Shown one piece after another: positions 1-6,016 of a DNA stretch of 7,060 bases. Position 1 is the first letter of the stretch. Each line of letters begins with the position of its first letter. The position numbers and the translations under genes are program-made. The notes under the pieces were generated by a model. That model saw only the letters and a list, made by a program, of their open reading frames with translations. It was not told the origin of the DNA and did not search any database. Origin of the DNA: Ruminiclostridium sp. (GTDB taxonomy: Bacteria > Bacillota > Clostridia > Oscillospirales > Oscillospiraceae); assembly GCA_017560855.1 (NCBI GenBank), contig JAFZEB010000167.1, forward strand, positions 1-7,060, given 5' to 3'.

Positions 1-180
1 GGAGATGGCCACCAGAACCAGCAGGGAGGCCAGCACCAGACCATAGGACACCAGATTCTTACACAGGAAGATGATGACGATGAACAGGACGGTGAAGATG
101 ATCTTGGACCGGGGGTCCAGGCGGTGGATGAGGGAGTTGCCCGGGAAGAACTGGCCCAGGGTAATGTCTTTGAGTGCCAT
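1..180 (-). CDS. ecfT: EcfT, ECF transporter transmembrane subunit (partial, N-terminal 60 residues)
   Basis: This is the membrane scaffold subunit of an energy-coupling factor importer; in the family it couples the two ATPases EcfA1/EcfA2 to exchangeable substrate-binding EcfS proteins in the cytoplasmic membrane. Only the first 60 codons are present because the gene runs off the left edge. The visible protein begins MALKDITLGQFFPGNSLIHR and continues LDPRSK, the typical EcfT opening in which 'G.F.PG.S..HRLDPR.K' precedes the first membrane helix. Hydrophobic segments follow at about residues 27-41 and 45-60. The ATG sits directly against the ecfA2 stop codon (TAA-ATG, no gap), and a purine-rich AGGGGGA inside the 3' end of ecfA2, 7 nt upstream, serves as its ribosome binding site. 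This implies translational coupling to ecfA2. The family call rests on both the motif and the position after two EcfA genes. Length and the C-terminal coupling helices cannot be checked. Confidence 0.9.
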   Translation of the reverse strand, partial: MALKDITLGQFFPGNSLIHRLDPRSKIIFTVLFIVIIFLCKNLVSYGLVLASLLVLVAIS

Positions 181-1047
181 TTACGCATCCCCCTTTCTGC
201 GAAAAGCCTCCAGGAAGGCGGCCTTGGCCTGGTCTACGGTGTATACGGCGGGGTCAATATCCACACCCATGGCATGGACCCGGGAGAAAACCCGGTTCAT
301 GGCTGGAACAGCCAGACCAAGCTGTTCCAGCTCCTCGCCGTGGGAGAAGACCTCGTGCGGGGTGCCCACATAGGGGAGGGTTCCCTTGCTGATGACCACC
401 AGGCGGTCGGTGATCCGGGCCACATCCTCCATGGAGTGGCTGACAAAAATGATGGTGGCGTTGTTGGCCTTGCGGTAAGCCTCAATGTTGGCCAGGATCT
501 CGGCAGAGCCTGCCGGGTCCAGACCGGCGGTGGGCTCGTCCAGGATCAGGACCTTAGGTTCCATGGCGATGACACCGGCAATGGCCACCCGGCGCTTCTG
601 GCCGCCGGAGAGCTCGAAGGGGGAGCGCTCCAGCACAGCGTCGGACAGACCGGCAAACTTGGCGGCCTGCCGGACCCGGCGGTCGATCTCCTCCTCGGAA
701 AGCTTCATGTTCCGGGGGCCGTAGGCGATGTCCTTGTAAACGGTCTCTTCAAAGAGCTGGTACTCAGGGTACTGGAAGACCAGGCCCACCTGATAGCGGA
801 TATCGTGGGTCATGGCCTTGCTGCTCCAGATGTCCTTGCCCTCGAAGAGGATCTGCCCGGAGGTGGGCTTCATCAGGCCGTTCAGGTGCTGGATGAGGGT
901 AGACTTACCAGAACCGGTCCGACCGATGATGCCCAGATACTCCCCCTTGTAGATGGTCAGGTTCACATGGTCCAGTGCCGTCTGCTGGAAGGGGGTATTG
1001 GGGCTGTAGATATGTGTCAGATTTTTAATTTCGATAATGGGTTCCAC
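181..1047 (-). CDS. ecfA2: EcfA2, ECF transporter ATP-binding subunit
   Basis: This is the second ATPase of the ECF module, which pairs with EcfA1 to power vitamin or cofactor uptake through EcfT. The protein has 288 residues, normal for EcfA2. Visible motifs are Walker A GRTGSGKST (42-50), Q-loop Q92 (FQYPEYQLF), signature LSGGQKRR (146-153), Walker B VLILDE (166-171) followed by PTAGLDP, and H-loop H204. All catalytic residues are present. I chose the GTG start at 1047 because GAGGAA lies 6 nt upstream and the protein then begins MEPIIEIKNL, right at the ABC domain. The upstream in-frame ATG at 1104 would overlap the end of ecfA1 and adds 19 residues of unlikely sequence. The gene lies 20 nt after ecfA1 and abuts ecfT. 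The KRR form of the signature and the TAGLDP D-loop separate it from EcfA1. The substrate is unknown because EcfS is not here. Confidence 0.93.
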   Translation of the reverse strand: MEPIIEIKNLTHIYSPNTPFQQTALDHVNLTIYKGEYLGIIGRTGSGKSTLIQHLNGLMKPTSGQILFEGKDIWSSKAMTHDIRYQVGLVFQYPEYQLFEETVYKDIAYGPRNMKLSEEEIDRRVRQAAKFAGLSDAVLERSPFELSGGQKRRVAIAGVIAMEPKVLILDEPTAGLDPAGSAEILANIEAYRKANNATIIFVSHSMEDVARITDRLVVISKGTLPYVGTPHEVFSHGEELEQLGLAVPAMNRVFSRVHAMGVDIDPAVYTVDQAKAAFLEAFRRKGDA

Positions 1048-1067
1048 GTTACATTCCTCATTTTTCG

Positions 1068-1913
1068 TTACTTGCGGAGGAGTCCCTCCAGCACAGCGGC
1101 GCATTCTTCGTCGCTGAGGGCGTCCAGAGGGACGTCAAACCCCTCCTGGCGGAGTTCGTAGAGGAGGGAGACAGTTTCAGGCACGGTCAGACCGGCGGCC
1201 CGGAGGGTCTCCACATGCTGGAAGACCTCACGGGGGGGGCCGTCGTCAATGATGCGGCCCCCGGCCATGACCACCAGACGCTGGGCCTGGGCGGCCTCGT
1301 CCATGTGGTGGGTGATGAGGACCACGGTGATGCCGTACTTTTCGTTCAGCTCCTTGATGGTGTCTACGGTCTCACGACGGCCGGAAGGGTCCAGCATAGC
1401 AGTGGCCTCGTCCAGAACGATGCACTTGGGCATCATGGCGATGATGCCTGCGATGGCCACACGCTGCTTCTGACCGCCGGAAAGAAGATGGGGAGAGTGC
1501 TCCCGCATTTCATACATGCCTACCATCTTCAGGGCCCGGTCCACCCGCTCCCGGATCTCTGCCGGGGGAACGCCCAGGTTCTCGGGGCCGAAGGCCACGT
1601 CTTCCTCCACCACGCTGGCCACGATCTGGTTGTCAGGGTTCTGGAAGACCATACCCACCTGGCCACGGATCTCAAGAAGTTTGTCCGGGTCAGAGGTGTC
1701 CAGACCGTCCACCAGGAACTTGCCTTCGGTGGGGGTGAGCAGGGCGTTGAAGTGCTTGGCCAGGGTAGACTTACCCGAGCCGTTGTGGCCCAGAATGGCC
1801 ACGAAGGAACCTGCCTCGATCTCCAGATTGATGTCCTGGAGGACCGGCGGGTTCTCCAGGGGTTCATCGGCATATCGGAAGGTCAGGTGTTCAGCTTTGA
1901 TCATTGCGCTCAT
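1068..1913 (-). CDS. ecfA1: EcfA1, ECF transporter ATP-binding subunit
   Basis: This is the first ATPase of the ECF importer module, expected as a heterodimer with EcfA2 on the cytoplasmic face. It has 281 residues, the family's usual size. Motifs seen are Walker A GHNGSGKST (42-50), Q-loop Q91 in VFQNPDNQIVA, signature LSGGQKQR (144-151), Walker B CIVLDE (164-169) followed by ATAMLDP, and H-loop H202 in THHMDEA. 'FQNPDNQ', 'VAFGPEN' and 'DEATAMLDP' are hallmarks of EcfA1 rather than a generic ABC ATPase. The ATG at 1913 has GAGGAA 7 nt upstream. A second ATG three codons later is possible but worse placed. The gene lies 17 nt after the methyltransferase gene, with no promoter between them, so it is read from the promoter at 2867-2895. 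It appears intact. Confidence 0.94.
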   Translation of the reverse strand: MSAMIKAEHLTFRYADEPLENPPVLQDINLEIEAGSFVAILGHNGSGKSTLAKHFNALLTPTEGKFLVDGLDTSDPDKLLEIRGQVGMVFQNPDNQIVASVVEEDVAFGPENLGVPPAEIRERVDRALKMVGMYEMREHSPHLLSGGQKQRVAIAGIIAMMPKCIVLDEATAMLDPSGRRETVDTIKELNEKYGITVVLITHHMDEAAQAQRLVVMAGGRIIDDGPPREVFQHVETLRAAGLTVPETVSLLYELRQEGFDVPLDALSDEECAAVLEGLLRK

Positions 1914-1930
1914 AGATAGATTCCTCGTTT

Positions 1931-2794
1931 TTAGCGGGAGGTCCAGCGGCCGGCAGCGCCGCAGGGCAGCACCAGACCGCTGTCGGTGGCGGGCAGACCC
2001 AGCTCGTCGCTGACGGTGTGGCCGCCGTACTTCTTGGAGATCAGGGTCTCCATCATGTAGGTCAGGACAGAGGGGGCCAGACCGGTGGTGTAGGAGTTGA
2101 TGATGAAGAAGAGGGGGTTATCGGACAGAACGCCCACCACCATTTCCAGGAAGGGATAGAGGTTTTCTTCCAGCTTCCAGATCTCACCGGAGGGGCCTCT
2201 GCCGTAGGAGGGGGGGTCCATGATGACCGCATCATAGCGGCGGCCCCGGCGGATCTCACGCTCCACAAACTTGCCGCAGTCATCCACGATCCAGCGGATG
2301 GGTGCATCCTCCAGGCCGGAGCTCTTGGCGTTCTCTCTTGCCCAGGAGACCATGCCCTTAGCGGCGTCCACGTGGCAGACAGAAGCGCCTGCTGCGGCAC
2401 AGGCCACAGTGGCAGCGCCGGTGTAGGCGAAGAGGTTCAGGACGTTCACAGGACGGCCCGCATTGCGGATCTGGTCCATGGCGAAGTCCCAGTTGGCGGC
2501 CTGCTCCGGGAAGATACCGGTGTGCTTGAAGTTCATGGGCTTGACGTTGAGGGTCAGCTCCTTGTACTTCACCTGCCAGCGCTCAGGCAGTTCCTTCTTG
2601 ACCCACTGACCGCCGCCGGTGTTGGAGCGGGCGTATCTGGCGTCAAATTTCTTCCAGCCGGGATGACGGCGGGGGGTGTTCCAGATGGCCTGGGGGTCCG
2701 GACGGACCAGAGTATATTTTCCCCAACGTTCCAGCTTTTCTCCTCTGCCGCAGTCCAGCAGTTCATAGTCTTTCCAACCAGTAGAAGCCCACAT
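1931..2794 (-). CDS. Class I SAM-dependent methyltransferase, RlmI-like (COG1092 type), no PUA domain
   Basis: This is a probable S-adenosylmethionine-dependent methyltransferase of the group that includes 23S rRNA m5C methyltransferase RlmI. The 287-residue protein shows the motif HTGIFPEQAANW (91-102), SAM motif I VLNLFAYTGAAT (118-129), an acidic motif II residue D143 in HVDAAKG, D171/D172, and motif IV DPPSYGRG (193-200). E. coli RlmI is close to 400 residues with an N-terminal RNA-binding PUA domain; here only about 90 residues precede the catalytic fold and no PUA domain is apparent. Two in-frame ATGs lie 6 nt apart. I prefer the second (2794) because AGGGGA ends 6 nt before it, while for the first (2800) that sequence touches the start codon. 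It is the first gene of the operon with ecfA1-A2-T. rRNA is the likely substrate by family; the exact base is unknown, so I give no symbol. Confidence 0.85.
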   Translation of the reverse strand: MWASTGWKDYELLDCGRGEKLERWGKYTLVRPDPQAIWNTPRRHPGWKKFDARYARSNTGGGQWVKKELPERWQVKYKELTLNVKPMNFKHTGIFPEQAANWDFAMDQIRNAGRPVNVLNLFAYTGAATVACAAAGASVCHVDAAKGMVSWARENAKSSGLEDAPIRWIVDDCGKFVEREIRRGRRYDAVIMDPPSYGRGPSGEIWKLEENLYPFLEMVVGVLSDNPLFFIINSYTTGLAPSVLTYMMETLISKKYGGHTVSDELGLPATDSGLVLPCGAAGRWTSR

Positions 2795-2822
2795 ATGCAT
2801 TCCCCTTTTTTATTCATTCACA

Positions 2823-2835
2823 CCCTCAAAGAGGG
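2823..2835 (-). other. Small hairpin in the operon leader
   Basis: On the minus strand CCCTC-TTT-GAGGG forms a perfect 5-bp stem with a 3-nt loop, about 28 nt upstream of the methyltransferase start. No U-tract follows, so it is not a terminator. It may affect translation or mRNA stability, or mean nothing. Confidence 0.4.
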
Positions 2836-2866
2836 CTGTCGTAAAATACCAACATAAAATCATACT

Positions 2867-2895
2867 ATTATATCATTACAAACACATTCCGTCAA
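2867..2895 (-). promoter_or_regulatory. Sigma-A promoter of the methyltransferase-ecfA1A2T operon
   Basis: Read on the minus strand, TTGACG (2890-2895) and a perfect TATAAT (2867-2872) are separated by exactly 17 bp. The predicted transcript start is near 2860, giving a leader of about 65 nt before the ATG at 2794. No other convincing promoter is seen within the operon, so it should drive all four genes. Confidence 0.87.
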
Positions 2896-2938
2896 TTAGA
2901 TATAGAAAACCGGATGTCAGGCTTTTTTGTTAAAATGA

Positions 2939-2967
2939 TTGTGTTGGGAAACAAGATGTGCTAAAAT
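2939..2967 (+). promoter_or_regulatory. Probable sigma-A promoter of the DivIVA-like gene
   Basis: TTGTGT (2939-2944) and TAAAAT (2962-2967) are 17 bp apart, and TGC directly before the -10 box supplies an extended -10 (TGn). The predicted start near 2974 leaves a leader of roughly 39 nt. It lies back to back with the promoter at 2867-2895, with about 43 bp between the two -35 boxes. Confidence 0.7.
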
Positions 2968-2998
2968 ATGACCCAAGAAAGACTAGATTTTCCTTTTT

Positions 2999-3005
2999 GG
3001 GAGGA
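2999..3005 (+). promoter_or_regulatory. Ribosome binding site fixing the DivIVA-like start
   Basis: GGGAGGA lies 7 nt before the ATG at 3013. It decides between this start and an earlier in-frame ATG at 2968, which has no such site and lies almost on the -10 box. Confidence 0.85.
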
Positions 3006-3012
3006 ATGTGAT

Positions 3013-3672
3013 ATGAGCGAAAAGGCAGGTCAGTTCCGGGGGGCCACCTTTGGCGGGTTCCACCGTCAGGATGTCCTGGACTATCTGGAAAAACTGGCGG
3101 TAGAGCGCAAGGAAGAGCAGGAGGCCTGGGAAGCTGAGAAGGCCGCACAGGCTGCCCTTCTGGAACAGGAACGGTCTGCCCGTGCCCGGGCAGAAAACCG
3201 ACTGGCCCTTCTGGAAAACCGGGCCAGCGAGACCACCGGCAGCCGGAAGGAACTGGAGGATGCCATGGCAGAGCTTCGCCAGAAGCTGGAGGAAAAGGAA
3301 TCCAAGCTGTCCCAGGCCCAGGCCGAGGCGGAGGAACTCCGCCGCCAGATCGGCAAACTGGCGCCCGAAGCCCAGTCCTGGCAGCGGATCAAGGACACCG
3401 CTGGTGACATTGAGGTGGCCGCCCACGAGCGGGCCCAGATCACCATCCAGGATGCCCAGGCCCGTGCGGCAGAAATTCGTGCCGAAGTGGTCCGCTGGGT
3501 GCTGGAGGTCCAGGGTAAGTGCGATGCTCTTCAGCAGGATCTGCGGACTTCCATTCAGGCGGCTGAGAGCCAGCTGGACCACGTCCGTGCTACCTTCGCC
3601 CTCACCGAGACTGATGTGAAGGGTTTCCAATCCGCCCTCGCCAACCTGGTGGCAGAAACTGAAAACGAGTAA
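3013..3672 (+). CDS. DivIVA-like coiled-coil protein
   Basis: This 219-residue, strongly charged, mostly alpha-helical protein has no signal peptide or membrane segment. Near the N-terminus, FGGFHRQDVLDYLEKLA (13-29) resembles the DivIVA/GpsB N-terminal pattern, in which a short turn around an aromatic residue precedes a 'DV..YL..L' helix that binds negatively curved membrane. Residues about 30-115 form a long coiled coil rich in Glu, Ala, Arg and Leu. A break at 'GKLAPEAQSW' (114-123) is followed by a second helical stretch (124-212), including AHERAQITIQDAQARAAEI, a pattern often found in DivIVA C-terminal halves. DivIVA proteins recruit division, cell-wall or chromosome-anchoring partners to poles and septa; that role here is inference. 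It is apparently transcribed alone, with its own promoter and terminator, not next to sepF/ylm genes where the classical divIVA lies. It could instead be a generic coiled-coil structural protein. Confidence 0.68.
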   Translation: MSEKAGQFRGATFGGFHRQDVLDYLEKLAVERKEEQEAWEAEKAAQAALLEQERSARARAENRLALLENRASETTGSRKELEDAMAELRQKLEEKESKLSQAQAEAEELRRQIGKLAPEAQSWQRIKDTAGDIEVAAHERAQITIQDAQARAAEIRAEVVRWVLEVQGKCDALQQDLRTSIQAAESQLDHVRATFALTETDVKGFQSALANLVAETENE

Positions 3673-3677
3673 AAAAA

Positions 3678-3704
3678 GAGGTTCCCGATTGGGAACCTCT
3701 TTTT
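3678..3704. terminator. Bidirectional rho-independent terminator between converging genes
   Basis: A perfect 9-bp stem, GAGGTTCCC / GGGAACCTC (3678-3686 and 3691-3699), closes a 4-nt GATT loop. On the plus strand five T follow; on the minus strand the A-run at 3671-3677 gives seven T. It therefore ends both the DivIVA-like transcript and the glycosyltransferase-CsaB transcript, whose stop codons lie 5 nt and 8 nt from its edges. Confidence 0.95.
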
Positions 3705-3712
3705 CATTGCAA

Positions 3713-5929
3713 TCAATCTTTTTTTACAAACTCCTCCACAACCTGCCGATTGACCTCTTCCATCCGGCGGAGCTTTGCCACGCTCTCAGACAGGAAGTCC
3801 GGGTCCTTGCCCCGCTCAACCGCCTGGTCGATGAGGCCGCAGAGGCTTTCGGTGGTGATGGAGCCCAGGTCCTCATACAGGTCCTGACCAATATAGGACA
3901 GGAAGGAGCTGACCTTCTGGTCGTACACGATACCCACCAGAGGCACGCCCTGGCTGGCGGAGAAGATCAGACCGTGAAGTCTCATAGAGACCACCACCTT
4001 CATCCGGGAGAGGATGCCGATGGTCTGTCCAGCGGTGAAGTGGCCGCTGATGAGGTGATAAGGTGCCTTCATTCGGGCCATGACCCGCTTGGAGGCCTCC
4101 AGGTCCAGCCGGGGCTCCATGGGGAAGAAAACGGGGGTCATGCCGTGGGTTTCGTAGACATAGTCTGCTGCGGCGGCCATCACCTCCAGCTTTCGGTCAA
4201 AATCCGGCCAGGGCCGCAGGGCGAAGCCCACATATTGCTTGTTGGCGGGGATGCCGTGGCTTTCCAGAATACCGTCCAGCACGTCGGGAGCGGCAGGGGG
4301 GAGGATGACCGTGGTATCCGCCGCCAGATTGATGCTGGGTTTAGTGATCCCCATGGACTCCAGCTCCTTCAGGGAGTTGGGGTCCCGGAGGGTGATGGCA
4401 TCCACGTACTTGTTGATGACCTTGGCGGCTCGGTTTCGATTGCTGTCGCTCTTGATGGGACCGATGCCGCAGCCGTACATGATGACCGGGCAACCGTGGC
4501 GTTTGGCGGAGGCCAGAGTCCACAGGTAGAACCACAGGGACCGGGAACTGGTCACATCCTGCATCAGGGAGCCGCCGCCGTTGATGGACAGCTTGGCCTT
4601 CTTGAAGTGGCGGATAGCCTGGAACAGGTTAAAGATGTAGAAGGAGTTCACCCGGTAGGTCATCCGGGTTTCCTCGGGTTTTCGGGAAAAGACCTGGAAG
4701 GACAGGTCCGGGTCGATGGTCCTCAGTTCCGTCAGGATGGCCAGCAGGATGGCATCGTCACCAGCGTTTCCTCTGCCGTAGGCGCCGCAGATGACCACCT
4801 GATCCCGGCCGTTTTTCTCATACCGGAGGATGGTCTCGTAGATTTCCATCTGCCGCTGAATGGTGGCCTCCAGGGAGAATTCCCGGTCGGCTTTTTCGTA
4901 TAGACGGCGGCCCATGGCCTTTCGCAGGTCGGCGTCTTTGGCCAGGGTCAGCAGATGACCGGCCAGAGCCTGGGCGTCACCGGGCTGGAAGAGGAAGCCG
5001 TTGGAGCCGTGGTCGATGAGGTAGGAGACACCGCCCACCTGACTGCTCACGGTGGGGAGGCCTGCACGGGCGCCTTCGGTGAGGGCGTAGGGGAAGGTCT
5101 CGGAGATAGAGGTCAGGGTGTTGATGTCGATGGCATGATAGAAGGAATCCGTATCAGAGATCCACCCGGCAAAGCAGACTTCTTTGGAGACTCCCAGCTC
5201 TGCTGCCAGAGCCTTCAGGTTGTCCATCTCCTCGCCGTCACCGGCAATGAGGAGCCGCAGCTTGGGGAAATCCTTGTGGGCCAGGGCAAAGCCACGGATG
5301 AGGGTGGCAATGTCCTTGACCGGGTTCAGACGGGCGGCAATGCCCGCCACCACACAGGTGTCGTCGGCTTCCAGACCCACCGAGCGGAAATACTCATCCC
5401 GACCCATGGCCGGGGTCCGGGGGGTGAAGTCCAGGCCGTTGTAGATGGCAAAGAGCCGCTCCGGGTCAAAGCCCCGGGAGATGAGCAGGTCCACCATGGC
5501 GTCGGACACACCGATGCGGTACTTGAGCTTCCGCAGGGCCAGGGTGTTAATGGTGCCGTAGGTCAGCCGAGAGAGGGGCCGTCCCAGGTAGTCCAGACGG
5601 TAGTCGCTGTGCACGGTGGAGACGGTGGGCAGACCGGTTTTGTGAGCCAGGAGGGCGGCCATCATGTTGCCTCGAGCGCCGTGGCTGTGAATGATGTCAT
5701 AGCCGTCGGTCTTGACCAGGGCTACCAGCTTTCTGAGGGCGGCCATCAGGTTTTTGTCCGAGATGACTTCGGTATTGATCCCCAGTTCCCGGGCCTCCTG
5801 GGTAAAGGGGCCGTCGGTGAAGCAGACCATCTTGACCTGGATCCGGGACGTAAGACCGGCCAACAGGGAGTGGACGTGGGTCTTTGCGCCGCCGGTGTCG
5901 CCGCCGCTGATGAGGGTAAGCACTTTCAT
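3713..5929 (-). CDS. csaB: GT4 glycosyltransferase fused to CsaB-type polysaccharide pyruvyl transferase
   Basis: This 738-residue protein joins two enzymes. Residues 1-370 form a GT4 (GT-B fold) glycosyltransferase: N-terminal GGDTGGAKTHV (9-19), HSHGARGN (81-88), RLNPVKD (200-206), the E-x7-E donor-site pair E277/E285 in SETFPYALTEGARAGLP, and VGGVSYLID (298-306). Residues 377-735 form a polysaccharide pyruvyl transferase: ICGAYGRGNAGDDAIL (380-395), SINGGGSLMQD (448-458), YGCGIGP (485-491), and MRLHGLIFSAS (649-659) with the conserved R650 and H652. CsaB enzymes transfer pyruvate from phosphoenolpyruvate onto a ManNAc-type residue of secondary cell-wall polymer, creating the ligand of SLH-domain proteins; known CsaB proteins are about half this length. 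The fusion may couple sugar addition to pyruvylation. The ATG at 5929 is set by GGAGGA 6 nt upstream; the in-frame ATG at 5980 lies inside the -10 region. No signal peptide or membrane helix is seen, so a cytoplasmic site is likely. Confidence 0.9.
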   Translation of the reverse strand: MKVLTLISGGDTGGAKTHVHSLLAGLTSRIQVKMVCFTDGPFTQEARELGINTEVISDKNLMAALRKLVALVKTDGYDIIHSHGARGNMMAALLAHKTGLPTVSTVHSDYRLDYLGRPLSRLTYGTINTLALRKLKYRIGVSDAMVDLLISRGFDPERLFAIYNGLDFTPRTPAMGRDEYFRSVGLEADDTCVVAGIAARLNPVKDIATLIRGFALAHKDFPKLRLLIAGDGEEMDNLKALAAELGVSKEVCFAGWISDTDSFYHAIDINTLTSISETFPYALTEGARAGLPTVSSQVGGVSYLIDHGSNGFLFQPGDAQALAGHLLTLAKDADLRKAMGRRLYEKADREFSLEATIQRQMEIYETILRYEKNGRDQVVICGAYGRGNAGDDAILLAILTELRTIDPDLSFQVFSRKPEETRMTYRVNSFYIFNLFQAIRHFKKAKLSINGGGSLMQDVTSSRSLWFYLWTLASAKRHGCPVIMYGCGIGPIKSDSNRNRAAKVINKYVDAITLRDPNSLKELESMGITKPSINLAADTTVILPPAAPDVLDGILESHGIPANKQYVGFALRPWPDFDRKLEVMAAAADYVYETHGMTPVFFPMEPRLDLEASKRVMARMKAPYHLISGHFTAGQTIGILSRMKVVVSMRLHGLIFSASQGVPLVGIVYDQKVSSFLSYIGQDLYEDLGSITTESLCGLIDQAVERGKDPDFLSESVAKLRRMEEVNRQVVEEFVKKD

Positions 5930-5935
5930 GGCGAT

Positions 5936-5941
5936 TCCTCC
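5936..5941 (-). promoter_or_regulatory. Ribosome binding site fixing the GT4-CsaB start
   Basis: GGAGGA on the minus strand ends 6 nt before the ATG at 5929. The protein then begins MKVLTLISGGDTGGA, the normal N-terminal beta strand and glycine loop of a GT4 enzyme. Confidence 0.88.
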
Positions 5942-5952
5942 GAAAAAAAGAC

Positions 5953-5981
5953 TTGTGAAATACAGCATTATATTATACAAT
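5953..5981 (+). promoter_or_regulatory. Probable sigma-A promoter of the DUF4330 gene, interleaved with the opposite promoter
   Basis: TTGTGA (5953-5958) and TACAAT (5976-5981) are 17 bp apart. The predicted start near 5988 leaves about 29 nt to the ATG at 6017. It shares bases 5976-5977 with the minus-strand -10 box, so the two promoters cannot be occupied at once. Confidence 0.72.
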
Positions 5982-6000
5982 GGAAACCAATCATGGTCAA
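5972..6000 (-). promoter_or_regulatory. Sigma-A promoter of the GT4-CsaB gene
   Basis: On the minus strand TTGACC (5995-6000) and a perfect TATAAT (5972-5977) are 17 bp apart. Predicted start near 5965, leader about 36 nt. Its -10 box overlaps that of the opposing promoter at 5953-5981. Confidence 0.88.
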
Positions 6001-6016
6001 GTTATGGAGGTTACTT

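Noticed and set aside
1048..1104. Earlier ATG start for EcfA2 at 1104
   Set aside because: It would overlap the ecfA1 end and add 19 residues unlike the family; the GTG at 1047 has a well-spaced GAGGAA and gives the normal N-terminus.
124..1161. Long plus-strand open frame opposite ecfA2
   Set aside because: It is antisense to a gene with all ABC ATPase motifs; the predicted protein has no recognisable motif.
1215..2857. Plus-strand open frames opposite ecfA1 and the methyltransferase (1215-1919 and 2018-2857)
   Set aside because: They have the same Gly/Asp/Val/His-rich antisense composition, no ribosome binding sites, and real genes on the other strand.
2968..3012. Earlier ATG start for the DivIVA-like protein at 2968
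   Set aside because: It lies directly after the predicted -10 box, before the likely transcript start, and lacks a ribosome binding site; GGGAGGA precedes the ATG at 3013.
2983..3630. Minus-strand open frame opposite the DivIVA-like gene
   Set aside because: The plus strand has a matching promoter, ribosome binding site, coiled-coil product and terminator; the minus-strand frame has none of these.
3689..4903. Long plus-strand open frame (404 codons) opposite the pyruvyl transferase half
   Set aside because: Its Gly/Asp/Val/His-rich composition is typical of an antisense shadow in GC-rich DNA. It starts inside the terminator and has no ribosome binding site, whereas the minus strand encodes recognisable domains.
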